Part shown: positions 26,644 to 40,264 of the stretch, one piece after another
How the letters are laid out: every line of letters starts with the position of its first letter
Position numbering within the stretch: the stretch's first letter is position 1
From: Dirofilaria immitis
Lineage: Eukaryota; Nematoda; Chromadorea; Rhabditida; Onchocercidae
NCBI GenBank assembly: GCA_024305405.1
Contig: JAKNDB010000068.1
Location: 6,687,501-6,751,500 of the forward strand
Direction of reading: 5' to 3'
Length of the DNA: 64,000 nt
Notes under the pieces: generated by a model
What the model was told of the DNA's origin: nothing
Databases searched by the model: none
The model's input: the letters and a program-made list of their open reading frames with translations, nothing else
Made by a program: the position numbers and the translations under genes

Positions 26644-29600
26644 ATGGCAAGCCTGTTCCGATCGTTAAGTCATCGTTTTCGACGCTCAAAAAGGCATTGT
26701 CATCCAGATGGAGACACCGCTTGCACCAGCGAATATCAGCAAGTTTGCAATACTTGAATATTTTTAAAAATTCATTTTTTCTTTTTCTGAAATTTCACAA
26801 ACTGTGATTCCAAACTTCATCGTACGAAACATTCATTTGTTATGTATTTTTAGTGAAAATTCTCAATATTTCTAAGAAATGAAAATAAAAATATAAAATT
26901 ATTCCCTCATAACTGTTACATAAATTATCAGATAGAGATGGAAATTTTTCGCATCAATTTTTTCATGAATACCACCTACTCGGTCTTATTATCACTCAGC
27001 TTTCACTATATAGTTTCAGGAAGATATTTAATGTATATGATCGTCTTTTATTTAGAATTAGAAATTTGACAAAATCATTCATTCCACTCTCTCTCTCTCT
27101 CTCTCTTTCCGTTTTTCTTATACAATATGTTGCACTCTCAATAACACTTTCTTTTTCATCTTTCATTGTATGCCTTAAGGAAAATGATTATTTGAAAAGC
27201 AAGATTTTTTTAATATTAAAAAATGTTGCTATTGGAGAAATGGAGAAATAGCTGTAAGTTTATTCAAAGGAATGGAATATTCGACTTATCTTCAATATTT
27301 TCGATGATTTTTGATCATTTCAAAAATCTTTGGGACATTTTTAATATCATGTGTAGTTGTAAGATTTTATCATATCATGTGTAGTTGTAAGATTTTATCA
27401 GAGTTAATGTGAGAACTTTGTTGAAATGTGTATTCATCTGAGTATGGAATGAGAACAAAATTTTTATTGGATTCAGTTTTAATTTACTAACTTCATATTT
27501 ATATTCAAATGCATTATCAACGTTTATTTTGTCATTCCAACGATAACAATATGTTACAAAAATTAACAAAACATCAAAATGTATCAGACGAAATCATCGA
27601 TGATCGATTTTGATAACGCTGCTTTGATTTCTTGTAAATTTTCGTTTTTCTTTTCTCTGCTACAATTCATTAAACGTTTTAAATGTAAACTTATAAATAG
27701 AATCCATCCTATCTTCTAATGAAAATCGAAGGTTGCAAAAAATTAAAAACCAATGTGTCAGTCAGATTTCGGGATTTTCTCAATTTTTTCTTTTTCTTTT
27801 TTTTTTTTTTGGAGGAGAGGGAAGATAGAATAGGGAAAAGGGAAATACATAGCTACTTATTTTCTTCTTCTATTATAGAAAATTTTTTTCCATGCTTTAA
27901 AAAATGAATGTGTCGCAGTGATAGACAGATAACAGAAACTGAGATAAGCATCCATTTTAAATCTTTGTTATTGTCATTGTCATTTGTTCATCCATCTTCA
28001 TTTGTGTTATTATAAATATCGAAAAATATTCATAATTATATACGGTTATATATGATTTATAATTGCATATAATTTTCAGTAGACTATTTATGCTATTTAC
28101 TATTACCTGTAATGATTATTAATTATGATTTTTGATATAATTGATGGAACTTTTCATCTTCTATTTCGAAGATCAAAATAGCGACTTCTATTGCGATAAA
28201 AATAAGATGTAATTGTAACGAACAATAGTATTATTTCTCTTTCCGATTTTCATTAGTATTATCTTCGGAAATGATTTCATCAAAAATGTAACTAATATTA
28301 TGCGTTACGAAGAATTTGGTTCCTTTAAAAGATCTGAATGATGTAAAAATATTGAGACTGAGTTTTCGATTCCCACGTCATTCTAACATACTTACATATG
28401 CGATATATATTGATTCCATTCTACGAGCACCATTGTTGTATTATGATTGTTCATTTGAGCATTAACCAGCCTGTCCACAATAAACTATTGTAATATGAAA
28501 ATTATTCCTCTCATTGCTTTTTATGACATCAATGTCAGTTTGCAAATAACAACAATAATAGATATTGCGTGACTTAGCTCCTTCCTTATCCATGGCATAT
28601 ATTATTTGTTGTAATTAGTTAATCGTAGTTTCATATTTCTCATCTTTCACATCGTTTTTCATGAAACCGATTGATAATAAATTAGAATTAATGTTTGCGA
28701 GTTAGAATCCGGAATCTTCGTTTAGATAACGGTGAATAATGCATTCAGCATGTGCTTCCGACATTAATACACAATGCTCAAGTAATCCTGAAGTAGAATA
28801 CTGTAAACATCATATGTTCTTTTAATTTTTAAATAGAGAGTTTTGCGATAACTAATTCATATTGAAAAGGCTATAAATCAGATTTGATTTAATTGAAGAA
28901 AGTTATGATTTTTAATGATCTGAATTAAGGAATGATATGCTAAGCATATTATACTTTTATTTATGTTTACGCTGGTTTTTGAATTCGGAAATGATAACCA
29001 TAATTTCCATTCGTAGAACTCTTTTCATATGTGAAAGTACTGGACTGGATGAAAAAATAGGATTCTTCTTTAGAGAAATATTTTTGTTTCTTTTTCTTTT
29101 CACTTCTTTCAAATACAGAAATTTTAAATTGCATTTCTTTATTTTTGGTATCTTTGGTCCACTAGCGCAATATTCTGATTGAATTTTCTATTGCTATTTT
29201 CCAGGAAACTAATTTTGAGCATCAGTTTCAGTATTTGATTTTTAAAGAAATTTTCATGTCTTTATTAACATAATAATATAGGGCTTTGATCAACCAGAAA
29301 TGGATTCTCGAAAGCAATGTCAGTGTAAAATACTGCTACTGGATGGAACCGACATGAATATCGTGATTTCGGCATGTTTTGTATTTCTTTGAAGATGAAT
29401 AAAAAACTTGTTTGTTTATCTTTTGATTTTATATTCATAAATTTAGAAAGAAACATTTTTTTCCTACTTTTTATCCTTTGTAACAGAACTTTCGTCATTC
29501 ATTTTATTCATAAAGTTGAATCGTTTTCCCAATCAAAAATAAAAGAAATTGATTCGCAGATCTCATATCTTCCTTAACTCTTGTTTTAAAATTTTTTGAA

Positions 29601-32600
29601 AATTTGAACTTTGAGCTACTCAATAACAAATTTCCCATTTTGTAGAAAAGTGCCGCCGGTCGAGAACTATATGATCAAGTATTTTATGCACTTGATTTGG
29701 AAGAAAGAGATTATTTTGGTTTACAATTCATGGACCACTATCATGTGCAGGTATTAGCAATTTTTTTTAATTTATTAAGTTTAGTCTAGTTATATTAAAT
29801 CTGGAATTTTAGCCGTTCGGTTCGAATTGATTTTTTTATCCTTAAGCATATTTTTACTATATAGTTAAACATCTCTTTCATTTCTATAATGATGGCTATG
29901 ATGGCTTTAAACTCCTTTTTGTACGCTAAATTTGCTACGATTTTTCTATCAAACAAGTTCAAAGAACAGAAATAATTGTTTCGCGAAATGGAAAGTCGGG
30001 GAATATTTTGAATGCTCGTCGGTCATCAAGAAAGGCCTTTGGTTATATACAGTTATTTTTCGAATAGATCCTTGCTCTATTCCACAGAAAATATTAATTT
30101 CAGCATTGGTTAGATCCGATAAAGCGAATTAATAAGCAAGTGCCAATCGGTCCCCTTACACATTTCGATTTCGAGTAAAATTCTATTCTTCGGAACCGAA
30201 TAATTTACGCGAAGAGCTAACAAGGTGAAGTTTTCAAAATTCTATTAAATTAAGTTTTTTAGTTAATAAACTGGAAATGCTTGGAAATTTCATTCCAATT
30301 AAAATAATAAAATATACTTATTGGTGGGATATAGAAAAGTTAAATTAGGATGATATACCAATCGACAAATTGTCATATCCATGATGGACCAGTTAATTCT
30401 TAAATATCGCTAAAATTGTCATGTTTAAAGGTATCAGTTCTTTCTGCAACTGAAACAAGATATCCAGACCGGAAAATTGGAATGTCCTATAGATACAGCT
30501 ATTGAACTTGCTGCTCTCTCTACAGTGTTTGTAGTTTATTCATTTATAATCAGTTTTTAAAATTTTGTTTCTAAATTAACACTGATTAAAATTAGCTACA
30601 ATTATACCATTATTTAATAACATAAGAAGGACATTTATTTTTTTTTGTCAAATTAAAGCATTTCTTTGTTAATATTATCTTCGGTTAATAGTTAATACAA
30701 ATAAAATATCTGCTAGAAATGCATTTTATGTAATAGAACATGAAAAAGTTATTAGCAAAAAGTTAAAATCGAAATATTATGAAACAGTAATTTAAATCAA
30801 AAAATCTATCTGTATTTGCATGTTTTGTCTTACAGCAGAGTTTGGTGATTATAACGCTGCGGAACATACACCAGCCCTAGTTTCGAATTTCGATTTCATC
30901 CCGAACAGGATGAAAAGATGGAAATTGCTATTTTGGAAAAATTCATCACTTGCCGGTATTATTCTTTATATTTTTCAAAAGCAGAAAATAGTATGACATT
31001 CTACAAAAACAAGATTGTTTATCTTCAAGAAAAAGTAGTGAAGAAGTTCTGAAATTCCATCGATGTATTTTAGAGGACAATCGCCAGCTACTGCTGAAAT
31101 AAATTACTTGAATAAAGCGAAATGGATAGAGTTGTATGGTGTTGATATGCATACTGTCGAAGGAAAAGATGGCAATTTATATAGGTGTTAATTTTTGATA
31201 TCTTATTGATTAGCTAATATTTAATTGCACATCACGTGATCGCAGAAGTCCCATATATACAACGTTATTATTGCATATAATCTATACAGTTCTTTATATT
31301 CACGTATCTATGCCAAATATTTCGATGGATAAGAAAATCATATTAATTTAGTAAATTATAAGGAAAAAAACGATATTGTAGTCTGGGCTTAACACCGACT
31401 GGTATGCTAGTATTTGATGGTGTTCAAAAGATTGGTTTATTTTTGTGGGAAAAGATTCAGAAACTTGATTTCAAGAATCGGAAAATCACTCTTGTCGTGG
31501 AAGAAGATGCCGATCAATCTGTATGTTTTATTTTTTCTCGAACCTCATTTCCAATTTCTTTTTTTTAAATTTCCTGCTTCATAGATCTGAGCTAAAAAAA
31601 AAAAAATTGTTCGGAAAAGAGATATTAAAGGGAGGAAGAGTTTATTATCTTGATAATATTGATAAGTTTCACTCAACTAAGCTATGTTCAAGTTTGATAA
31701 TATTAATATGTTCAATTTGATTCTACTCATCTCTTTTCCTTAGTCCACATCATTCAAAATTTTTAACCTATTTCTATCATTTATATCACAGAGTGGACAA
31801 GTGCAATTGCATACGTTTGTATTCAATCTTTCATCTCATAAAGCTTGCAAACATTTATGGAAATGCGCCATCGAACATCACACATTCTTTCGGCTCAAAT
31901 ATCACAAGCCACGGATCGCTAAATCATCACAGTTATTCCGGTTAGGTAGCACATTCCGGTACAGGTAACACTTGTCAATCCTTAAATTTTTTACTTCGTT
32001 ACTTTTACTCACACTTATTAAATAATTTATAATTGAGTATAACGTTGATTTTTAGCATCAATTCACTGGCTTTGTAACTTTATGACTGACTAATCAAAAT
32101 ATTCTATTTTTATTAGAATTTTATCAAATAAATTTTAAAAAGAGGTCGAACGGAATACGAAAATGTTCACAAAGATGGTGGACGACTTTCTCGCCGACAA
32201 TCAGTCACATTTGAGAGACGTCCATCACAACGATATGGTCCAAGACAGAGCCTGGTGAACAAAAGAATACAAATTCGAAATGATTTTAAAAAACAAGTGA
32301 ATAATGATTATAAAGTTAAATAGACGAACCTAATGATCCTTGACTAATAATTTCTATTCTACGTAATATAAAATTGCCATAAAGATTACCTTGAACAGAT
32401 TCCTAAAAAGTGCCAAGATCAAAACATTTTAAAGCAAAGTCACTGATACATTTTGTCTTTGCATTTTAAATTTTTATTCAGATTGAGTGCATCCGCAGGA
32501 CTATCGGAATTTGATCTTAATCCTCCTTCTGAGGCATCATGCACTATTGCGAAGTCAGTTTTCTCCAGGATTCATTAAAAGTTTGACGATATTAGAAACT

Positions 32601-35600
32601 TTGCCATGGATTTAATATTTAACTTATTTAATAGTCTGTCAAACTATCAGTATATTTTAGATTACACTAATTTGCATTAATTTCATCTTGTAGTAATGAT
32701 AAGTATATATTGAACAGTAATGGTGCTGCAAGCAGTGATAATGCAACCACGATTTATGGTCACTCAAATTCATTACAAATCAATAATTTATTCAACAAGG
32801 TTTGCTCTTCTTAACTTAAATGCTAACAGTGTTAAACCTTTCATATAGAAATCCACCGAACTTGATCTTTCTGAAGAGAATTAATAAAGGAAGAAGTGTT
32901 ATTTATTGAAAAACTTTTTCAATAAATGCGATTTCGTTTGATAAAATATGGTTAAGTTTTAAGTCATGCTTTTGTCTAATGCCGAATTTCGCGTAATATT
33001 AAATATTCGATATGCAGAATGCGACGTGTAATGAACAAATTAACGACATAAAGGAGCTCGATAAGTCACCATCTGTTTCAAGAAAGCAGTATTGTGCAAC
33101 AAAAGGTAAATTATTTTCAAGAGACTACTGATAGAAATATATGTTCTGGTATCACATTTTTTTTTATTGTGCGAAAGCATAATATCTCACACATCAATAG
33201 GGTCATTAGTTCTAATAAATCTAATGGTTTTTCGAAATGTTTTTGAAAGTTTCAAATTTCAGATTCTACATATGCCAGATCCACTCCACCACAATTTACA
33301 GATGATACAAAGAAACCGGAAGCTGTTGATACTAATTTAAATATGACTCATGGTAAGTTCCTTAGTCATAATTTAACTCTTAAGTAAGCCATAAAAATTT
33401 GATGGGTTCTATTCAGTTTAGCTAAATTTCAATAAATTTATGTTTAATTCACTTTTATTAACTTATCTTCCACATGAAATAGTATGTTAAGTCGAGAAAA
33501 AATTCTTTTTCAATATTTCTTTGTAACTTATAGAAATAAGGAAAACATAAATTCAAAATCTTTTATTGTTTTACATTTACTTTGCCAATTATCAGCAGCA
33601 CAGTTTTGCAAGAAAGAACAACACTGCTATATAATGCTCCTACTTCGATATCTCGGTATGATTTCAGGATAATCTGCTTCCATAAATATAACGAAATTCG
33701 CTAGTCATTTCAGAGCCTGCACTTCGATGGTCAGAATCACCAGTATCGGTGGCATCAGTAACAAACACAATCGAACCCACGGCTAATCATATTACAAGAA
33801 TCGCCATAAGTAATAAATGCTGCCAAATACGTTTAACTTCGCCACCACATGTTTCATTGCAAGACACATCAATCACGCAATCCGTATGTCTTACTTTTCC
33901 AGTCATGACAGTTGTCTTCATCAAATATCATAATCGTGGTTATCAAACTTTCATCGGAATCAGAAAAAGGAAAAAATTTATTAAACGAGTTAAAATCCTT
34001 TGAACTTTTTGAAAAACCCATTTTTTATTCGATCATTAGTTCTAACTGTCCAATTGTTTCTTTATTTTCATGGAACTTTGGATTGCTTTATATTGTTTAA
34101 AAGTTAAAATTTATATAACATATTCTTACCAAATGTTGAAATAACTAAATCTAAAATAGCATTTAAAAATGAATGTTTTCCTCCAAAAAGATAATGCTTA
34201 GCTGATAACCATGCATATATTTTATCGATAGTGGCAAGAATATTATATATGCATCCTGTCACATTTACATATTATATGATTTTTTTTTCTTTAATGTGAT
34301 TGAAGTTCTTTTTAATCTTTAATTTCTCTTCACAGGGATCCCATTCTCCAAATATCTTCATATAAATACTGCAGTAGTTGCTATTAGGTATTTCGTTATT
34401 GCAGTAGATCTGTTACAGACTTTAAAGGATTTTTGGAGAATGGAGTCCCGAACATGAAAAACTAATGATTTAAAAGATTTCCCTAAAAGATTTATAACCT
34501 AACTAAAAAGTATTTGAAAAGCAAAAATTTCAGCCTTTAAGTAATAACAATAGCATATCACCAATGGATCATGTCTCATCTGTTTCTGCTGCTTTAACAA
34601 ATTTTCGACAGTCGCATATTCCGAGGAATTTCTCAGAAAATAGTCCTGGAATGAAGTCTGCTGGACCGCCAGTTCCCAGTTCAACTACTTCAGCATCAAC
34701 ATCTGAAATTTCACTCAGCAAAACATATGCGGAATCAATGACCCGTTCACCGCTTTCTTCTCCGATCAAGTCATCATTCCCTTTCATCGTCTTGCCGGAG
34801 AAAGATTTCCAAAATTCAACCGTAATCAATGGACATACTCAACCTACTGTAATAAGCGGTCTTTCTTCTATTCCACATCCATCCACAACAAATAATCATA
34901 ACGACAAGATTTCTACCATTTCCGCTGCCGCGCTTTCACCTGAAGTAATTAGAACTGATACTTCTACGACAAATGATCGCAAGGCATTTGGGCAAGCTGA
35001 ATACGATATCGGATCTGAAGAAAATAATACACTTTCTGCTAGCCGTCTACCGGAACCACAATCACGTATACCGCATTTCCGTGCAGTAAAATGCACCGGC
35101 ACGACTAGAATGAAAAAGCACATGCCTCTTCTCTAATGCAAACCTCGACAGGTAATCTAGAACCATGTACTGGAGCAATTGGTGACAAAGCTTATCGATC
35201 TCGATTACCGGTAAGAAGTGGTCATATTGGTGGTAGCTCAACGACAGTTTCTGAAATTCATGGATCTAAAACTTCTGCTTGCGATGAGGTATATCTAGTT
35301 TATTTCATACTTTTGAGTTAATATTACTATGCTTGGATTCACTTCAAGATCACTCTGTCGACCTCAAGTTTTTAAAATCCATATTAGATTGAATATCATA
35401 TATGAAGCAATCTTTGGTACAAATATTGTGCTACAACCCTACTACATTTAAATTTCAAAAGATTACATCTTAGAATTTGTCGGGAAAAGCGAAATGGTTA
35501 CCTTTTTGCCATTCTGTCATTCTTATTTTTGTTCATGAATGAAAAAAAAAAAACTATTTTGCATATTTCTGCAGTCGAAAAATATCGTAGCCATATTTAG

Positions 35601-36886
35601 TTCGAGCTTTTTCCAATCTTTTTTCCGGAAATGCAATTTATTTCCTGCCAAGACCTTTTGCTTCTTTGTCGCATCCCATTGCAACAATCGTTCCGAATAT
35701 CTGGTGATACGAAAGATTCAAATTTCTTTATAGATTCATTAAATTTCTTTAATTCATTCTTTCGTGCAACATTTAATTCATATAACATATCTTTTCATAT
35801 AAATCGTTCCGTAATTGTATGGATTACCTGGATAAGTTACTTGAACACTATAATTTTCATCAATTATTGTGTCCCATATTTCATTACCGTACGGCATTAA
35901 TGATATCGCATTGGTATTGGTTGATGCAACGTATTTTTTTTTCAAAGACAATCCAAGTTGTTTTTCTTTCTACAATTCTAAAACTTGTTGGCATATAATG
36001 AATGATAGCCTGAGATTCTATGATACATTTATTTCACATTGGATTTAATTGCTCATTTTGGAGGACATCAAAGATTCTTTGTGAATTTCCATTTTGAGTA
36101 TTGAGAATAATTACTATAAGCAAGAGAACTAATATTGTCTACAAATCCATTGATGCGCACCATTTTCTTCATTTCTTAACTTGTTATAAGGCTGACGAAT
36201 AGAAAAATTTATTATAATGATAAATCAAGCTACTCGTAATAAAAATAACAATTCGTCAATTTATATGACAATTGCTAAAACGAATTACCAATAAATGCGA
36301 TCGTTGTAATGTATCGCATAATTATTCTATCTGTAGTGACCATAACCTTTCCCTTTTTATTATTATTAGAATTATTAATTATCATAAATGTAATACTCGT
36401 GGAATAGAAGAGTAGCTAAAACGATCGTCCTTCTTGGATCTTCTATTAATCAAACCATTACTTCCAATAAAATAGAGTTACTAGTAAAACTTTAGTTAAC
36501 AATCTCTTCTGTAAAAGATATTTCATTATTATAAAACCAATTGTCGATTCATTCTCGATTCGCCTTTGAGATATTTCTCTCATGAAATTTAATACTAATT
36601 GCAGAAGTTATCACAAAGTCGGATACCTGTAATGGCTAGTAGTATGCATCGACCACAATCCCACACGCAAATTTCTGGCCAAATGTAACGTAATTTTTTT
36701 GGTAGTGATTTTTGCTTTCCATATTTCATCTAATTTAATCTTTGAAATTTAAAAATAATGTTTTTTAAAATGTCGCTTAAATCCTTTTACTACTCCACAC
36801 TCGTTTTCAGGATGAAACCTTCTGAAATATCAATAATGCGAACTGCCATGACATCGACAAATAGCCGAATGATCACCGATTTATGA
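26644..36886 (+). CDS. FERM-domain cytoskeletal/polarity protein, EPB41L5/Yurt type
   Basis: Eighteen exons encode about 880 residues: 26644-26742, 29282-29371, 29646-29750, 30104-30224, 30431-30524, 30836-30955, 31074-31184, 31382-31520, 31792-31964, 32143-32296, 32482-32553, 32694-32799, 33018-33105, 33263-33352, 33714-33883, 34534-35288, 36605-36684, 36811-36886. The start [14 protein letters not shown] resembles the family's basic N-terminus. The FERM domain (about residues 45-340) includes [35 protein letters not shown] and [24 protein letters not shown]-adjacent segment with [15 protein letters not shown] follows, then a long Ser/Thr/Pro-rich tail ending MITDL, a class I PDZ ligand. The family links membrane proteins to cortical actin and limits the apical Crumbs domain; that role is transferred from the family. 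Single-base losses break the frame near 30152, 30903 and 35113, and probably at 30525. The exon 10-11 join at 32296/32482 is out of phase and unresolved. Confidence 0.9.
27087..27107. repeat. (CT)n microsatellite in FERM-gene intron 1
   Basis: An uninterrupted CT dinucleotide run lying in the first intron of the EPB41L5-like gene. Confidence 0.9.
27344..27399. repeat. 28-bp tandem duplication in intron 1
   Basis: A 28-bp unit beginning ATATCATGTGTAGTTGTAAG is repeated exactly, head to tail, at 27344 and 27372. The perfect identity suggests a recent slip or an assembly duplication. Confidence 0.85.
29372..29645 (+). other. Probable GC-AG intron (FERM gene intron 2)
   Basis: The exon ends in ...IVIS at 29371 and is followed by GCATGT. 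Using this GC donor gives exactly the spacing of the EPB41L5 family between DGTD and GRELYDQ. The nearest in-frame GT donor (29381) would add three residues, A-C-F. The acceptor is TTTTGTAG at 29645. Confidence 0.6.
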
Positions 36887-39800
36887 ATTATCTCCTCGAT
36901 TCACAAAATGAAATCCAATAATAATTTCGGATGTTTTCCTTGTAGAAGTTATAATAATATCCTATATTATACTGCTATAAAGGAGATTATTGATTGATGC
37001 ATTGATTAGTTTCTCAAAATTTTCTATTTGTATTGGCCATTTAGAAGGCTAAATTTTGAAGAGAGAAGGACTATATCTAATAATTTATAAAAAATCGGGC
37101 TGTTTTGCTTGAAACTACTATTAAACTGCTAAAACAATAAAAAAAAAAACATTAGGTATTGATATAATTAAAAACGTCATGTGAAATAATACGAAAATAA
37201 TTGAAATGTATAGTCACTAAGCTGATATTTCAGAAAATTTTCAGAGCATTTCACAATAACTTTACAACTATTTAATAGATAGTAGGAAACAGATTTATTG
37301 GATGTCGAAGAATTATATTTCCATTTAATAAAATTAGGAAAACATTTTTGGAATGAAAATTGTTTGCTTTTATTTTGTTGCTGTATCCATCTGTATCGCT
37401 TCCTTATTGAATTTTTTGAGTCCATATTATGTCATGTATAAAATATATGTTATTTTTGCTGTCAAAAATTTGAGGTATTTTGCACTCACCTACCAAATTC
37501 CTGAATTCAAGAATCCTAAAAGAAATCATGATTCGAATTTCCAAAAATTTCGAATCGTTGAAATGCTTTGGTTTATAGTATATAATATGTGATCTCAAAA
37601 TAATAATGTGTAAAGTTAGATGAAGAAATACTTTTCTGATCGTTTTGCTGGGTTATTCCGAATTTTTGTTTGTCCTTGTTTGAACTAAGCGAAGCAATCT
37701 ATTGTTGAGAAAGGAAAGAAGTTTATTGAAGATATTTGCTTATTAAGTTTAGCGGGCAGCCAAATCCTATCGAGCGTTAGCGTTGTTAATTAGATTAAGA
37801 GGAAATGTTTATTCTGACTTTTTACATCTTAATCATGACTATATATATGTATTTAATTTTAATTAATACAAAAACATTTTTGATAGATGTGGTTTAAAAC
37901 AGATATTCATTTAGATAAAATAAACTATAAGGGATTAGATTACAGTATAAAATTGTGATAAGATTAATTTCAAAATAAAGAATTTGTATATGTGAAAATA
38001 GCTTTTAACTATAAAGGAATTTGCATGTGAATTTAGCTGGATAAAGATAACAAGCAGACGCATAGAAAATGAATGAAACAAAAAACAATCTCAAGGAATA
38101 TAAAATATGTTACATGATTCATTTCGTTTATTTATGTTATGCGATGATTCATCGGATTTTATTTTATTTTATTAATTGGTTTAGTTTAATTCAATTTAAT
38201 ATTCGCGACATCTGATCAATAGATCTAAATTAATGTTAACTGAAAATATTTAATTTTCATTAAAAATATTTCCAGAGAGGAAACTAAATTTATTCGGAAT
38301 AACTTTACTGAGTATGCGAAATCGAGACTGAGAAAGATCCTTGTAGAATAAGCTTGCAAAATAGATCTACTTACTATAACTTCTAAATTTCGATTTTCAA
38401 TAAAATATGTACTGGAAGCCTTAGGTCGAAATTAAAGCGTGTGATACAACATTTTAATTATTTTGATTCTGAAATCAAAAGACAAGGGACAAGCTTTTTT
38501 AAAGAGAATGGGTTTACACTATAATTTTTTTACTTCTTCATGGCGCCTTGTTTACTCGTCTTGTAGAAAAAACATCGGCTAGTTGCTGTTGCTTAATTAT
38601 TCTTCTGAAGTGCGACCGGATGTAAAAGTTTGATTCTAACGTACCTCTATTATCATGACCTATTCATCCATTCACATTTATTTCAAATATCAATTATTTC
38701 AAAATGATTTACCAGCTATTTCAATTGTTCTTTTACTGTAAATTTAGAGATCAAAGTGTACTACCGTACACTTCTCATTGCTCCATTTCTAGCTTTGACT
38801 TCTTCAACCAAGCAGATTCAAATTTATTTGACTTCGATAAAGTTTTCCCACGTTCTAACATCTACTGCACATACACGAAGAGGATCTGTTATCATCCAGA
38901 TCAGATGTACCTGAATTTCATCAGTAATATTCTGTTTTTATTCTATGTTAATTGCATCATATCGCGCTTTTAGTATCATATTAAGCACTAAATTTTAATT
39001 AGTTGATCGTTGATGTAATTCAGTTAAATTTAGCAATAAACTTATTAGGATCAAATATTTTAAAATAAACTCTTCAGTATACGAATACATTTCCTAGCGT
39101 TTTAGTGAAAATAATACGTTAGAGGTGACGAGTTTGATTTCTTGAGATAACGTTAATAAACTTATCAAGATAAATTTAATAAGCAAACGTTGTTCATCTC
39201 ACAATAAGCATATATTGACTAATTGTCATCGGTCCGATTGTCATACTAAAATTTGATAAACATGTTTTTAATTTCTCTAAACAATTAATATATAACTAAT
39301 CGTTTAAACACATGCCATACTTATTGTTATTTTATTCTTATATCAGAGAAAAGGAAGGAAACTCCTTTAAAAGAATAAGAAGTAGTGAAATTACAGTCCT
39401 TGGCTTGTTTGGAAATTGAAATAAATGAAAATGAAAAGAATCATTTGCACAGAATGAATATATAAGGAGCAAAGGATCGAATACTGATGGCATCACTTCA
39501 GCAAATATTGCCATCATTTATATCACCATATTATTGATCAAAACAATTGTGATATAAGTAGCATTGTTATTTGAAATGGCTATTATCACAGTTCTTTTCT
39601 TCTTTGAAATACAAATGAAATTAGATAGTAATGAAATTAAACTGGTAATAATTTTGGAATTAAGGTGCCTTCAAAGTTTTTAATAGTTCATATGATAATA
39701 TGCACTCACGAGATGTCTGGTAACTATGGAAGTGATTAGATGGCTAGACTAATTACTGAAGCCTCAATAATGTCCACTTATGTAGAAGCCTCTGATACTC

Positions 39801-40100
39801 ATGATGGAATAATCGCCGATAGATCATCTGCCAAACTGACAAATGTTTGAGCGACAGGTTGCAATATCATTTAAGAATCGAAGCATTAGAGTCTGAAAAA
39901 ATATTTTTATCAATCTACTATATAAAACAATAAATTCCGTTAGAAATGAGCATCTTTAGTATGAATAGTTTTTTCTGCATGCCTATCTCTCCTCTACTTC
40001 CATTATATATCGCAATAGTTTCACAAATAGATGAACAGAGTGGAAAACGGGTGAATATTAGCTGCAACAATGGTAAGAGTACGTGGAGGAGGGACAACAT
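36887..40100. other. Intergenic: FERM gene 3' flank to U1 upstream flank
   Basis: No exon or family match was found in this 3.2 kb. An A-rich stretch containing AATAAA lies near 37,135-37,150, about 250 bp past the FERM stop codon, and is a plausible polyadenylation region. The DNA just before 40,101 should hold the proximal sequence element of the U1 promoter. I could not define it with confidence. Confidence 0.5.
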
Positions 40101-40264
40101 AAACTTACCTGGCTGGGAGTTCTCCGCGATCACGAAGGCGGGGCTTCACAGTGAGGCTTGGCCATTGCACTTTCGGCCCAGGCTGACCTGTGTGGCTATC
40201 CCGAGTTGGGATCAGCCAACAGCATAATTTTTGCGTTTGGGGAATAGCGTCCGCGCTGACCCCT
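40101..40264 (+). ncRNA. U1 spliceosomal snRNA
   Basis: The RNA begins AAACTTACCTGG, the 5' splice-site recognition sequence. Stem-loop I carries GATCACGAAGG (U1-70K loop). Stem-loop II contains CCATTGCACTTTCGG (U1A-type loop). CTGACCTGTGTGG and the inverted ATCCCGAGTTGGGAT form the stem III region. The Sm site AATTTTTG lies near 40226-40233. A final GC-rich stem, CGCGCTGACCCCTT, closes the gene. Order, spacing and about 164 nt length all fit metazoan U1, with details like those of nematodes. It is an independent gene with its own raised-GC block, not intron-encoded. The exact ends may be off by a few bases. Confidence 0.97.

Noticed and set aside
33484..33713. Possible extra FERM-gene exon near 33,604-33,655
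   Set aside because: Exon 33263-33352 joins 33714-33883 directly in frame (Glu codon split). The candidate does not keep phase with both neighbours.
34564..35136. 190-codon open frame taken as a stand-alone gene
   Set aside because: It is the front of exon 34534-35288 of the FERM gene. The stop arises from a missing A at 35113-35117, and the frame continues to ...SACDE before a GT donor.
35539..35900. Possible exon between 35,288 and 36,605
   Set aside because: The frames are Phe/Ser-rich without good donors, and exon 34534-35288 joins 36605-36684 in phase without it.
39946..40227. 93-codon plus-strand frame
   Set aside because: It runs over the U1 snRNA, whose structure explains the sequence. 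The frame is incidental.
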